Positions 42,724 through 50,996 of a stretch of 64,000 nucleotides of DNA are shown in pieces. The position numbers and the translations under genes were made by a program. How positions within the stretch are numbered: the first letter of the stretch is position 1; the number at the start of each line of letters is the position of its first letter. Source of the DNA: Parvicella sp964387945 (GTDB lineage: Bacteria > Bacteroidota > Bacteroidia > Flavobacteriales_D > Parvicellaceae); assembly GCA_964387945.1 (NCBI GenBank), contig CAYLYX010000007.1:1-64000 (forward strand), given 5' to 3'. Under the pieces are notes generated by a model. It made no database searches. It was not told the origin of the DNA and worked only from the letters and a program-made list of their open reading frames with translations.

Positions 42724-44211
42724 ATGAAGATTCCTATACATTGGAAAATAATTATTGGTTTAGTCCTCGGACTGGGCTGGGCGGTAGCTTCAAGTTACCT
42801 CGGTTTTTCTGAGTTTACGTTAGATTGGATCGACCCATTTGGGAAGATTTTCATCAATCTTTTGAAAATGATTGCCGTTCCATTGGTATTGTTCTCAATC
42901 ATTAAAGGCGTAGCCGACTTAAAGGATATCACCAAGCTTGGAAAAGTAGGGCTGAAAACACTGGGGGTTTACCTTGTGACCACATTGTTTGCAATAAGTT
43001 TGGGATTGGCCATTGTGAATATTTTCAAGCCTGGAGAGTCCATGTCAATGGAGCAACGGATAGAGAACAGAATTAAGTACGAACTCTGGGCAGAGGAAAC
43101 GGAAACGCCTCTAATTGATGACAAAAGCTACGTCAATGACCCTAAGCATGCCGAAACCGTAGCGCTGGTAAAGGAAAAGTACAACAAAGAGAAGGAGGAG
43201 AATTCCACCAACGATGACTTACAAAAAAAGAAGGCCGCACTTGCTGACCAAGAAGATGCAAGACCGCTTCAATTTCTCGTAGACGTTGTTCCCACCAACA
43301 TTTTCACCGCGCTGACCAATGTGAAAAACATGCTTCAAATCATCTTTTTTGCGATCCTATTTGGGATTGCTTTGTTGATGATTCCTCCTGCTTCTTCTGA
43401 GCCGGTAAGCAATGTAATTGGCGGCATTAACGACACCTTCCTGAAGATGGTAGACATCATTATGAATGCTGCTCCATACTTTGTATTTGCCCTAATGGCC
43501 GGTAATTTTTCAGAACTGGCAAAAGACGATCCAAATAAACTGTGGGAAACCTTGCTTCCTCTGGCGCAATATTCGCTTTATGTGGTGATTGGATTGGCGC
43601 TCATGATTTTTGGCGTTTACCCTATCATTATGCTCATCGTTACGAAAAGAAATGGACAACCTCTGACTTATTCAGGTTTCTTTAAACGAATCAGTCCGGC
43701 ACAGTTCCTTGCCTTTTCTACAAGTTCGAGCGCAGCAACTCTTCCAGTAACTTTGGAATGTGTGCGGGATCGAATTGGGGTATCCAAAGAAGTAACCAGT
43801 TTTGTGCTACCCATTGGTGCTACCGTAAACATGGACGGAACAAGTCTTTATCAAGCCATTGCGGCTATCTTTTTGGCTCAAATTCACTTGATTGATTTGT
43901 CGCTGGGTACGCAATTGCAAATCATGTTGCTCGCCCTTATGGCCTCCATTGGTTCTGCGGCTGTGCCAAGTGCTGGTTTGGTGATGCTGATGATCGTACT
44001 CTCTAGTGTTGGACTAAACCCGGAATGGGTAGTCTTCATCTTTGCCGTGGATCGAATTCTAGACATGTGTAGAACCGTAGTAAATGTCACCGGAGATGCT
44101 ACAGTCGCTACGATTATCGGGAGTTCAGAAAAAGAGCTAGATATCGTGAGTGACGAAATCCTCGACAAAGAGCTAGATCATGTGGTGGATGAGCATACAT
44201 TAGACGGTTAG
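42724..44211 (+). CDS. Dicarboxylate/amino acid:cation symporter (DAACS, glutamate/aspartate type)
   Basis: 495 residues. Family SLC1/GltPh: inner-membrane uptake of acidic amino acids or C4-dicarboxylates with Na+ or H+. The serine-rich hairpin 'STSSSAATLP' (about 333-343), the 'NMDGT' motif of TM7 (about 369-373) and TM8 'DMCRTVVNVTGD' are present. In TM8, Asp447, Arg450, Thr451 and Asn454 align with the substrate-binding Asp-Arg-Thr-Asn of GltPh, which argues for aspartate/glutamate rather than neutral amino acids. A charged ~75-residue insertion (about 105-182) between early helices makes it longer than the ~420-residue norm. It stands alone between divergent and tandem neighbours. Confidence 0.93.
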   Translation: MKIPIHWKIIIGLVLGLGWAVASSYLGFSEFTLDWIDPFGKIFINLLKMIAVPLVLFSIIKGVADLKDITKLGKVGLKTLGVYLVTTLFAISLGLAIVNIFKPGESMSMEQRIENRIKYELWAEETETPLIDDKSYVNDPKHAETVALVKEKYNKEKEENSTNDDLQKKKAALADQEDARPLQFLVDVVPTNIFTALTNVKNMLQIIFFAILFGIALLMIPPASSEPVSNVIGGINDTFLKMVDIIMNAAPYFVFALMAGNFSELAKDDPNKLWETLLPLAQYSLYVVIGLALMIFGVYPIIMLIVTKRNGQPLTYSGFFKRISPAQFLAFSTSSSAATLPVTLECVRDRIGVSKEVTSFVLPIGATVNMDGTSLYQAIAAIFLAQIHLIDLSLGTQLQIMLLALMASIGSAAVPSAGLVMLMIVLSSVGLNPEWVVFIFAVDRILDMCRTVVNVTGDATVATIIGSSEKELDIVSDEILDKELDHVVDEHTLDG

Positions 44212-44239
44212 TTTTTTTCATTCGTAAGTCCGCTTTCGC

Positions 44240-44268
44240 TGTAACTTTTTAGGTAAATTAAAGTTACA
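44240..44268. repeat. Short inverted repeat TGTAACTTT-N11-AAAGTTACA
   Basis: Nine perfect pairs in the 129-base spacer between the symporter and the OmpA gene. It could be a weak terminator or an operator; there is no T run after it. Confidence 0.4.
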
Positions 44269-44316
44269 TTGTTGAAACCGTCTGCTTCTCACTTTCGTAT
44301 GGTAGGCTTTTTGTAG

Positions 44317-44324
44317 TACGTTTG
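44317..44324 (+). promoter_or_regulatory. Putative -7 element TACGTTTG
   Basis: Matches TAnnTTTG 16 bases before the ATG at 44341, with TTTC at 44293-44296 as a near -33 box, 20 bases away. Confidence 0.45.
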
Positions 44325-44340
44325 AAAAAAGTTGTTGTTG

Positions 44341-46383
44341 ATGAAACTATTTTACACGTTGACCTTATTGCTTATCGTCTCTTCTTCTCAGTTTGGCTGG
44401 TGTCAAGAAGAGGATGAAGTAGACCCAAACTGTGTGCCTCCAACGGATAAAAAAGGAGCCAAGTTGTGGGAAAAGGCAAACGATTATCAAAAATACGATT
44501 ACAAAGAGCGAATCACTGCCCTAAAAGATTTGCTTGACATGAACGAAGACTGTGCTCCTTGTATGTGGCAAATGGCAGAGGAGACCTTCAGAAGAGCTCA
44601 GATGAATGGAAATTCCTACGAAATTCCTAAGAAATATTATCTGATGCTCTCGCAAACTTGTCCGGATTATCACGCAGACATCTATTATCAATTAGGATTG
44701 ATCTGCTATTCTGAACAGCAGGACTGTGAAGCGCTTAAGTATTTTAAAAAGTTTCTAGACTTTAAAACTACGGATGAAGATAAACTGAATCGGAACTATG
44801 ATAAGCAACTAAAAGATGTCACTGAAATACTAGAAGAAGTGGACTTCTATTGTAATTTCTTTACTACCAACAAGGTAAACTTCAATCCAGTGTTGGTTAA
44901 AAACGTTTCTACTGCTGGAAGAGACGAATACCTTCCCATCATCTCTCCCGATAACGAATTGATCTTCTACACTCAAGAATTTGAGTACAAAGCAAAGGGT
45001 GATATCGTAACGCAGACGATTCAGGAATTCTGTGAAGCATCTAGAAAGTCGGCTACAGATCCTTTTAGCAAAGGAACTGCCATGCCGAAACCCTTTAATG
45101 TAGGACCAAAATATGGTGGAGCCACGATTTCGTTGGATAACAAAGAGATGTACGTGTGTGCCTGTGCCAAAGAAGGAGATTATTGGAACTGCGACCTCTT
45201 CATGTCTAAATACGACATTAAAGAAGTTGAGGGCAAAAAGAAATACATCTGGTCTGAATTGGTTAGCGTGGGACCTAATGTAAATGGCACCAAAACTTGG
45301 GAAGCGCAACCTTCGTTGAGCGCAGACGGAAAAACACTTTATTTTGCCAGTGCCCGTCAAGGTGGGTATGGAGGAACGGATCTCTATTATTCTCAACGCG
45401 ATGAAGACGGCAATTGGGGTCCTGCACAAAACATGGGGCCGGTGATCAACTCTGCTGGAAGTGACAAATCACCATTTCTCCATTGTGACAGTAGGACACT
45501 TTATTTTGTTTCGGAAACTTCAGCGGAAAGGCTTGGAGCTGGAGGGTTTGATATTTTCTACAGCAAACAAGATCCAAAAACTGGAGACTGGTCTAAGCCA
45601 AAGAACATTGGCTACCCCATTAACACAGCTGGAGATGAAGAGGCGCTTATCGTAAGTACAGATGGTAATTACGGCTACTTTTCGTCTGACCAAACCAAAG
45701 GAGGTGTTGGGATGAAAGATATTTTCTATTTCTACATGCCGCAACACGCCAGACCTGATAAAGTGGTATTGATGAAGGGGAAAATAAATTCAGACAACAT
45801 AGCCGAAGTGAAAGATGCTAAGCTAGAAGTACGTTTTGAAGATGGTACCACGCAAAAGCAAGAAATCAAAGTGCAAGACGATGGAAATTACGTAGCTGTA
45901 GCGAATATTGGCGATGGGAAACAAGATGCACTGCTTGAGGTTAAGAAAAAAGGAAAATCCTATGAGTCTAAGTTAATTACGAAGGAATCTTCTAACGAAA
46001 CTTTCATCAAAGATCAGGAACTCGAAGTAAAAACGATCAAAAAAGGAAGCACCTTTACCATTGATGACATCTTGTATAAAACCAATAGTTCTGAATTGGA
46101 TAGTAAATCGCTTCTTGTACTCAAAGGTTTTGCCAACTGGCTAAAAGACAACCCCAATGTGGAAATCGAAATTCAGGGACATACGGATGATCTTGGTCCA
46201 GATGCAGATAACTTAGCCTTATCGCAAGACCGGGCGTTTACGGTAATGGAATATTTGTCTACGCAAGGAATTCCAGCTTCAAGAATGAAATTTAAAGGTT
46301 ACGGAGAAACCAAGCCCAAGGTGCCCAACAACTCTGACGCCAACCGTGCTAAAAATCGTAGAACAGATTTTAAAATCCTATAA
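44341..46383 (+). CDS. OmpA-family protein with TPR, beta-propeller and CRD-like domains (PorE-like)
   Basis: 680 residues from the ATG at 44341; an in-frame TTG run at 44332 would only add three residues. Signal peptide ends 'FGWCQ'. Residues ~25-160 are helical TPR-like ('YYQLGLICYSEQQDCEALKY'). Residues ~175-470 hold WD40-like/PD40 blades ('DEYLPIISPDNELIFYT', 'QPSLSADGKTLYFASARQGG', 'DKSPFLHCDSRTLYFVSE'). About 475-560 resemble a carboxypeptidase-regulatory (CRD) sandwich. The C-terminal ~110 residues are an OmpA domain ('IQGHTDDLG', 'LSQDRAFTVMEYL', 'GYGETKPKVPN', 'AKNRRTDFKI'). This domain order matches PorE of the P. gingivalis T9SS. Related proteins paired with PorP/SprF also exist, so the exact role is open. 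Confidence 0.88.
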   Translation: MKLFYTLTLLLIVSSSQFGWCQEEDEVDPNCVPPTDKKGAKLWEKANDYQKYDYKERITALKDLLDMNEDCAPCMWQMAEETFRRAQMNGNSYEIPKKYYLMLSQTCPDYHADIYYQLGLICYSEQQDCEALKYFKKFLDFKTTDEDKLNRNYDKQLKDVTEILEEVDFYCNFFTTNKVNFNPVLVKNVSTAGRDEYLPIISPDNELIFYTQEFEYKAKGDIVTQTIQEFCEASRKSATDPFSKGTAMPKPFNVGPKYGGATISLDNKEMYVCACAKEGDYWNCDLFMSKYDIKEVEGKKKYIWSELVSVGPNVNGTKTWEAQPSLSADGKTLYFASARQGGYGGTDLYYSQRDEDGNWGPAQNMGPVINSAGSDKSPFLHCDSRTLYFVSETSAERLGAGGFDIFYSKQDPKTGDWSKPKNIGYPINTAGDEEALIVSTDGNYGYFSSDQTKGGVGMKDIFYFYMPQHARPDKVVLMKGKINSDNIAEVKDAKLEVRFEDGTTQKQEIKVQDDGNYVAVANIGDGKQDALLEVKKKGKSYESKLITKESSNETFIKDQELEVKTIKKGSTFTIDDILYKTNSSELDSKSLLVLKGFANWLKDNPNVEIEIQGHTDDLGPDADNLALSQDRAFTVMEYLSTQGIPASRMKFKGYGETKPKVPNNSDANRAKNRRTDFKIL

Positions 46384-46430
46384 TTTAGAACATTTAATGT
46401 CGTGATTTGTTGTAATCGCAAACAACACCT

Positions 46431-47717
46431 ATGACGATATTTTGGTTTAGAAGGGATTTGAGGCTGGAAGATAATGCAGCACTATTCTATGCGCTAAAAA
46501 ACAACGAGAGAGTCCAACCCATTTTCATTTTTGACACCACTATTCTTAAGCGATTAGACTGTAAAGCCGATATGCGCGTAAGTTTTATCCATGCAGCACT
46601 CGTTCATTTAAAGCAAGAGCTCAACGAACTGGGAAGCGACCTTAAGGTATACCACGGCAAACCCGAAGACGTCTTTCAAGAACTCATCAAAAAAGGTATT
46701 ACGGGTGTATATACCAACCGGGATTATGAACCGCAAGCTATCCAACGCGATAAGGTTATCTACGAATTATGTCAGCACGCTGAAATCCCTTTTGTTGCAA
46801 AAAAAGATCAGGTCATCTTTGATCGAGGTGAAATTCTAAAAGATGATGGAGACCCTTATACTGTCTATACACCTTACAGTAAAAAGTGGAAAGCGAAGTT
46901 AAATGAGTTCTATGTAAAGTCTTACCCTACCTTGAGCTACTCTCAAAACTTAAAAAAATCGTCACCTGAGGAGATGATTACCCTGAAAGAAATTGGGTTT
47001 GACCCTGCACCAGTTGAATCAGCAAGACCATCCGTTGACCAAGATATTATCGCAAACTATCACGAGACGAGAGACATTCCGTCCATTCATGGCACCTCCC
47101 GATTGAGTGTTCATCTGCGTTTTGGAACGATCAGCATTCGAAAACTGGTACAAATTGCACTACGAACCAATGAGAAATGGCTCAATGAATTGATCTGGCG
47201 AGATTTTTATCAGATGATCCTGTATCATTTTCCACATACCACCGACCAATCGTTTAAAGCAAAATACGATCGGATTGAGTGGGAAAATAACGATGCTCAC
47301 TTCAAAGCGTGGTGCGATGGAAAAACAGGCTACCCTATTGTGGATGCCGGGATGCGCGAATTGAACGAAACGGGGTATATGCACAATCGGGTGCGCATGA
47401 TCGTTGCGAGCTTCTTAACCAAACACCTGCTACTTGACTGGCGCTGGGGAGAACGCTACTTTGCTGAAAAATTACTAGATTTTGATTTGGCAAGTAATGT
47501 TGGAGGCTGGCAATGGGCGGCTGGTTCCGGCTGTGATGCAGCACCCTACTTTAGGGTTTTCAATCCGTATTTACAGACCGAAAAATTTGATCCTAATTTA
47601 GTCTATATAAAAAAATGGGTTCCAGAGCACAAATCAGAGCACTACCCACAACCAATCGTAGATCACAAACAGGCAAGAGAACGTGCATTACAACGCTACA
47701 AGGACGCTTTGAATTAA
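46431..47717 (+). CDS. phrB: Deoxyribodipyrimidine (CPD) photolyase, class I
   Basis: 428 residues. The enzyme uses blue light and FADH- to split cyclobutane pyrimidine dimers in DNA. The N-terminal antenna domain begins 'MTIFWFRRDLRLEDNAAL'. The FAD/DNA domain carries 'NELIWRDFYQMIL' (the catalytic-site Glu and Trp), 'TGYPIVDAGMRELNETGYMH' followed by NR (the Asn near the flavin N5), 'LLLDWRWGERYFAEKL' and 'GGWQWAAGSGCDAAPYFR' (the Trp near the flavin). All these key residues match the E. coli enzyme. Cryptochrome function cannot be fully excluded. It starts 47 bases after the OmpA gene without a clear terminator. Confidence 0.93.
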   Translation: MTIFWFRRDLRLEDNAALFYALKNNERVQPIFIFDTTILKRLDCKADMRVSFIHAALVHLKQELNELGSDLKVYHGKPEDVFQELIKKGITGVYTNRDYEPQAIQRDKVIYELCQHAEIPFVAKKDQVIFDRGEILKDDGDPYTVYTPYSKKWKAKLNEFYVKSYPTLSYSQNLKKSSPEEMITLKEIGFDPAPVESARPSVDQDIIANYHETRDIPSIHGTSRLSVHLRFGTISIRKLVQIALRTNEKWLNELIWRDFYQMILYHFPHTTDQSFKAKYDRIEWENNDAHFKAWCDGKTGYPIVDAGMRELNETGYMHNRVRMIVASFLTKHLLLDWRWGERYFAEKLLDFDLASNVGGWQWAAGSGCDAAPYFRVFNPYLQTEKFDPNLVYIKKWVPEHKSEHYPQPIVDHKQARERALQRYKDALN

Positions 47718-47738
47718 CCTTCTCGTAAACTAATGTAT

Positions 47739-47769
47739 TTGCAATTCAATTAAAGTTAGTCTACCTTTG
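47739..47769 (+). promoter_or_regulatory. ahcY promoter, consensus Bacteroidota sigma-A form
   Basis: TTTG (47739-47742), exactly 19 bases, then TACCTTTG (47762-47769), 40 bases before the ATG. This is the best textbook match in the window. Confidence 0.8.
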
Positions 47770-47809
47770 CCGTCCGATTTAGATTTAAAAACTTAATTAT
47801 CAATTAATA

Positions 47810-49123
47810 ATGAGTACAATGACAGAAAAACTTCCTTACAAGGTAAAAGACATTAGCCTTGCAGAATGGGGACGTAGAGAAATTAGATTGGCAGAAGCAG
47901 AAATGCCAGGACTAATGGCTTTAAGAGAAGAGTATGGAGCTTCTCAACCACTTAAAGGGGCTAGAATTGCTGGATGTCTTCACATGACCATCCAAACTGC
48001 AGTTTTGATTGAAACTTTGGTGGATCTAGGTGCAGATGTAACCTGGTCTTCATGTAATATTTTCTCTACACAAGATCACGCTGCTGCGGCAATTGCAGCT
48101 GCTGGAGTACCAGTTTATGCGTGGAAAGGTATGACCGAGGAAGAATTTGATTGGTGTATCGAGCAAACGTTATTTTCCTTCAAAGATGGACAGGCGTTGA
48201 ACATGATTTTGGATGACGGAGGTGACCTTACCAATATGGTATTCGACCAGTATCCAGAGTTGACAAAAGATATCAAGGGACTTTCTGAGGAAACGACTAC
48301 TGGTGTTCACAGACTTTACGAAAGAATGAAGAACGGAACATTGGTAATGCCTGCGATCAACGTTAACGATTCAGTTACGAAGTCAAAATTTGATAACAAG
48401 TATGGATGTAAAGAATCTTTGGTAGATGCTATCAGAAGAGCTACAGATGTAATGATCGCTGGTAAAGTGGCGGTAGTTGCTGGATACGGAGATGTAGGTA
48501 AAGGTTCTGCTGCTTCGTTGAGAGGTGCAGGAGCAAGAGTGATCGTAACAGAGATCGATCCAATTTGTGCGCTACAAGCGGCTATGGACGGTTTTGCGGT
48601 TAAGAAAATGGATCATGCGGTTGCTGAAGCAGACATCGTTGTAACAACTACTGGAAACAAAGATATCGTGGTAGGTCGTCATTTTGAAATGATGAAAGAC
48701 AAAACAATCGTTTGTAACATCGGGCATTTTGATAACGAAATTGAGGTGAAATACCTAAACGAGAAGTACGGAGCTTCTAAAGTTACGATCAAGCCACAGG
48801 TAGATATGTATGATGTGAATGGAAAAGACATCATTCTATTGGCAGAAGGAAGATTGGTAAACTTAGGTTGTGCTACCGGTCACCCATCGTTTGTGATGAG
48901 TAATTCATTCACTAACCAGACTTTAGCTCAGATTGAGTTGTGGAACAATGCTGGAAACTACAAGAATGAGGTATACATGTTACCAAAACACTTAGATGAG
49001 AAAGTTGCAAAACTTCACTTAGCTAAGATTGGTGTTGAATTGGAAGAATTGTCTCAAGAACAAGCTGAGTACATCGGTGTAGAAGTTCAAGGACCATACA
49101 AACCAGAACACTACAGATATTAA
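47810..49123 (+). CDS. ahcY: Adenosylhomocysteinase
   Basis: 437 residues. It hydrolyses S-adenosylhomocysteine to adenosine and homocysteine, clearing the inhibitor made by methyltransferases. Motifs: 'GARIAGCLHMTIQTAVLIET', 'WSSCNIFSTQDHAAAAIAA', 'DDGGDLTNMVFDQYPEL', 'EETTTGVHRLYER', and the NAD-binding 'VVAGYGDVGKGSAASLRG' near residue 223. The C-terminal 'GPYKPEHYRY' is conserved and supplies Lys and Tyr to NAD of the neighbouring subunit. ATG at 47810 chosen; an ATG three codons later (47819) is possible. It is a single gene with its own promoter and terminator. Confidence 0.98.
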   Translation: MSTMTEKLPYKVKDISLAEWGRREIRLAEAEMPGLMALREEYGASQPLKGARIAGCLHMTIQTAVLIETLVDLGADVTWSSCNIFSTQDHAAAAIAAAGVPVYAWKGMTEEEFDWCIEQTLFSFKDGQALNMILDDGGDLTNMVFDQYPELTKDIKGLSEETTTGVHRLYERMKNGTLVMPAINVNDSVTKSKFDNKYGCKESLVDAIRRATDVMIAGKVAVVAGYGDVGKGSAASLRGAGARVIVTEIDPICALQAAMDGFAVKKMDHAVAEADIVVTTTGNKDIVVGRHFEMMKDKTIVCNIGHFDNEIEVKYLNEKYGASKVTIKPQVDMYDVNGKDIILLAEGRLVNLGCATGHPSFVMSNSFTNQTLAQIELWNNAGNYKNEVYMLPKHLDEKVAKLHLAKIGVELEELSQEQAEYIGVEVQGPYKPEHYRY

Positions 49124-49165
49124 TATCACTTGCTAGGTATCTAGCTTAGCAAAAACTATAATTTT

Positions 49166-49207
49166 TCCAGACGTCCCGGACTTTGTTTCGGGAGTCTGGA
49201 TTTTTTT
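49166..49207 (+). terminator. Terminator after ahcY
   Basis: TCCAGACGTCCCG (49166-49178) pairs with CGGGAGTCTGGA (49189-49200) with one bulge, followed by seven T. The T tract runs into a TATTTTTG -7 box. Confidence 0.9.
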
Positions 49208-49214
49208 ATTTTTG
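49207..49214 (+). promoter_or_regulatory. Putative -7 element TATTTTTG overlapping the ahcY terminator tail
   Basis: TATTTTTG lies 7 bases before the ATG at 49222. The last T of the terminator tract is its first base. Confidence 0.45.
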
Positions 49215-49221
49215 TCTTCCA

Positions 49222-50025
49222 ATGAAGCTGAAAAAGAGAATCATTTATTACGTTATTGGGTTTGTACTCGGATTGATCTTAACCATTATCATCTTTGCAG
49301 ACAAAGATATTTTTGGTTTCATGCCATCCAACAGGGTTCTACAAGACATCCAAAACAGTAATATCATGATCTCTCCGCTAGAAAAGGAACGTTTAGAATG
49401 CATGGGAATTGATGAGAACTTCATTTTTGAAATGATTGAAAATGCCGATGTCAACTTCTCCAATAGCCAAACCTCATACAGCACTGAACACTTTTTCTAT
49501 GATGGCTATGACCACAGCATGGAGGTCAAAAAGTATGAATTGGAGTATGAAGGTAAATTGCTGAATTTTTGGATCTCTCCAAAAGATACTGTTTCCATTA
49601 TTCATACGGTCAGTGCCAATTGTGATGTAAGTGAAACGGACAGCAAAAACCTAGATGTCATGCTGATGCCAGAGCATTTGATCTTCAAAAAAATGCTAGA
49701 AAAAGACCTGTGGCTCAACAAGCAAATTACCTGTTCGATGGAGTGTCATCAAATCTCAAAATCAGACATTGATGAACTGTTTAAGTCGGGTGATATTTTG
49801 CTTGAGGAAAGTCTTCCCGGAAGAAAGCCCAACCCCATCTACTTTATCAAACACAAGATCAATGAAACCGTTTGGATCTTTTGGGTAGAGATTGGTGCCA
49901 CCAAAACACGGGTTAAGTATTTCGTAAACGGTACAGGGATGAAACTCGAAAAAAATCAATACCTCATCAATGAAATCTTCAACAAAGCCAAAGAAGATGA
50001 TGGATGTGGGTGTTATGAAGAGTAG
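49222..50025 (+). CDS. Hypothetical membrane-anchored protein
   Basis: 267 residues from the ATG at 49222. The frame extends back to a TTG at 49183, but that lies in the ahcY terminator stem. One N-terminal membrane helix (residues ~5-25, 'IIYYVIGFVLGLILTIIIF') is followed by a periplasmic or extracytoplasmic domain with no motif I recognise. It ends with a cysteine pair, 'DDGCGCYEE'. The next gene starts 3 bases after the stop, so the two are co-transcribed. Confidence 0.7.
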   Translation: MKLKKRIIYYVIGFVLGLILTIIIFADKDIFGFMPSNRVLQDIQNSNIMISPLEKERLECMGIDENFIFEMIENADVNFSNSQTSYSTEHFFYDGYDHSMEVKKYELEYEGKLLNFWISPKDTVSIIHTVSANCDVSETDSKNLDVMLMPEHLIFKKMLEKDLWLNKQITCSMECHQISKSDIDELFKSGDILLEESLPGRKPNPIYFIKHKINETVWIFWVEIGATKTRVKYFVNGTGMKLEKNQYLINEIFNKAKEDDGCGCYEE

Positions 50026-50028
50026 TGG

Positions 50029-50295
50029 ATGGCACTCTGGGGTTCAATACAAGCAATGAGCAAAACGTTGAAGAGCAATCGAGCGCTCCTGAAGTCCAAA
50101 AAAAGTAAAAAGCCCAACGTAACAAGTACCTCCTCTAGAAAGAACACTCACCAGCCCCAAGAGATAAGCCCGGAGGAGTTAGCAGCCCTTAAAGATGAAA
50201 TTAAAAGAAAGGCTAAAAAAGAACGTTTTAGAAACGGAATCTTTGTTTTGTTAATCTCATTGCTAATTTTCTTCATTCTCCTCTTTTTCATTTAG
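50029..50295 (+). CDS. Small tail-anchored cationic membrane protein
   Basis: 88 residues. Opens 'MALWGSIQAMSKTLKSNRAL', followed by a Lys/Ser-rich stretch (28-45) and a charged helix (50-70). The last ~20 residues are purely hydrophobic ('GIFVLLISLLIFFILLFFI'), ending at the C-terminus. That is a tail anchor. I have seen similar short 'G.IQ.M...LK.N..LL' proteins in Bacteroidota, without a known function. It is 3 bases behind the preceding membrane protein and convergent with the Nfu gene, 39 bases away. Confidence 0.7.
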   Translation: MALWGSIQAMSKTLKSNRALLKSKKSKKPNVTSTSSRKNTHQPQEISPEELAALKDEIKRKAKKERFRNGIFVLLISLLIFFILLFFI

Positions 50296-50334
50296 TCTAG
50301 AATTACTAGCAACTAACCTAAAAAATTATCAAAA

Positions 50335-50952
50335 TCACCCCTCTAAAGCTACTACTTCACTCACCTCGGGACAATGTGTCTTTAAGAGTGATTCGATGCC
50401 TCCCTTGAGTGTGGCTGTAGATGAAGGACAACCCGAACAAGAACCTCTGAGCACTACAGTAACCGTTCCTGTGGTTTCATCAAAGCTTTTGAAATCAATG
50501 GCTCCACCATCACTTTCTACGGCTGGTTTTACGTATTCTTCTAATAAACCATGAATCAATCGATCTGTTTCGGTATTTAGTTCTGCTGCCACGGATACAA
50601 TTTGTTTCTCATCTCCCTCTCCTGTAGCTACCGACTTCGGTTCGGGCATTTTTTCAATAATCGTATCGTTACTTTGCACCCAATCTTTGACAAACTCTCG
50701 AAGTTCTTTGACTACGAAATCCCATTGAATCGCATCTGTCTTCGTAACCGTAACGAAGTTATTCGCAAAGAAAATGGACTTCACAAATGGAAAAGCAAAC
50801 AGGGCCTCAGCCATTGTAGAATGACCTTTAGCATCATCAATGGATAAAAATTCTGCTGATTCTCCACCATTCATTAACATGACGTCTGTCACGAACTTCA
50901 TCGTGGAAGGATTTGGGGTTACCTCAGCATATACCGTTACAACTCTTTGCAT
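50335..50952 (-). CDS. NifU/Nfu-type iron-sulfur cluster carrier
   Basis: 205 residues from the ATG at 50952; an upstream in-frame start at 50985 would overlap the promoter region and adds a poorly conserved 'MYLCKYKNLKI'. Residues ~1-95 are an Nfu N-terminal domain ('AEVTPNPSTMKFVTD', 'LFAFPFVKSIFFANNFVTVT'). Residues ~125-200 are the NifU C-terminal domain with 'YVKPAVESDGGAIDFKSF' and the cluster-binding 'GSCSGCPSSTATLKGGIE'. By family it carries 4Fe-4S clusters to apo-proteins in the cytoplasm. It diverges from the carbonic anhydrase gene. Confidence 0.95.
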   Translation of the reverse strand: MQRVVTVYAEVTPNPSTMKFVTDVMLMNGGESAEFLSIDDAKGHSTMAEALFAFPFVKSIFFANNFVTVTKTDAIQWDFVVKELREFVKDWVQSNDTIIEKMPEPKSVATGEGDEKQIVSVAAELNTETDRLIHGLLEEYVKPAVESDGGAIDFKSFDETTGTVTVVLRGSCSGCPSSTATLKGGIESLLKTHCPEVSEVVALEG

Positions 50953-50974
50953 GATCTTCAAATTTTTATATTTG
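50946..50974 (+). promoter_or_regulatory. Promoter of the gamma-carbonic anhydrase gene
   Basis: TTTG (50946-50949), 17 bases, then TATATTTG (50967-50974), 22 bases before the ATG. The -33 box overlaps the first codons of the divergent Nfu gene. Confidence 0.65.
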
Positions 50975-50982
50975 CAAAGGTA
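50975..50982 (-). promoter_or_regulatory. -7 element of the Nfu gene, abutting the divergent one
   Basis: Minus strand TACCTTTG begins exactly where the + strand TATATTTG ends, giving TATATTTG|CAAAGGTA. It lies 22 bases before the Nfu start codon. No strong -33 seen. Confidence 0.6.
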
Positions 50983-50996
50983 CAAGCTAAAGAATT

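Noticed and set aside
44240..44268. Inverted repeat as a terminator of the symporter gene
   Set aside because: No T run follows on either strand close enough; kept only as an unassigned inverted repeat.
49183..49221. Upstream TTG start for the membrane-anchored protein
   Set aside because: It lies in the ahcY terminator stem; ATG at 49222 leads directly into the membrane helix.
50953..50985. Longer N-terminus for the Nfu protein
   Set aside because: The added codons overlap both -7 boxes and are not Nfu-like; MQRVVTVYAE is the expected start.
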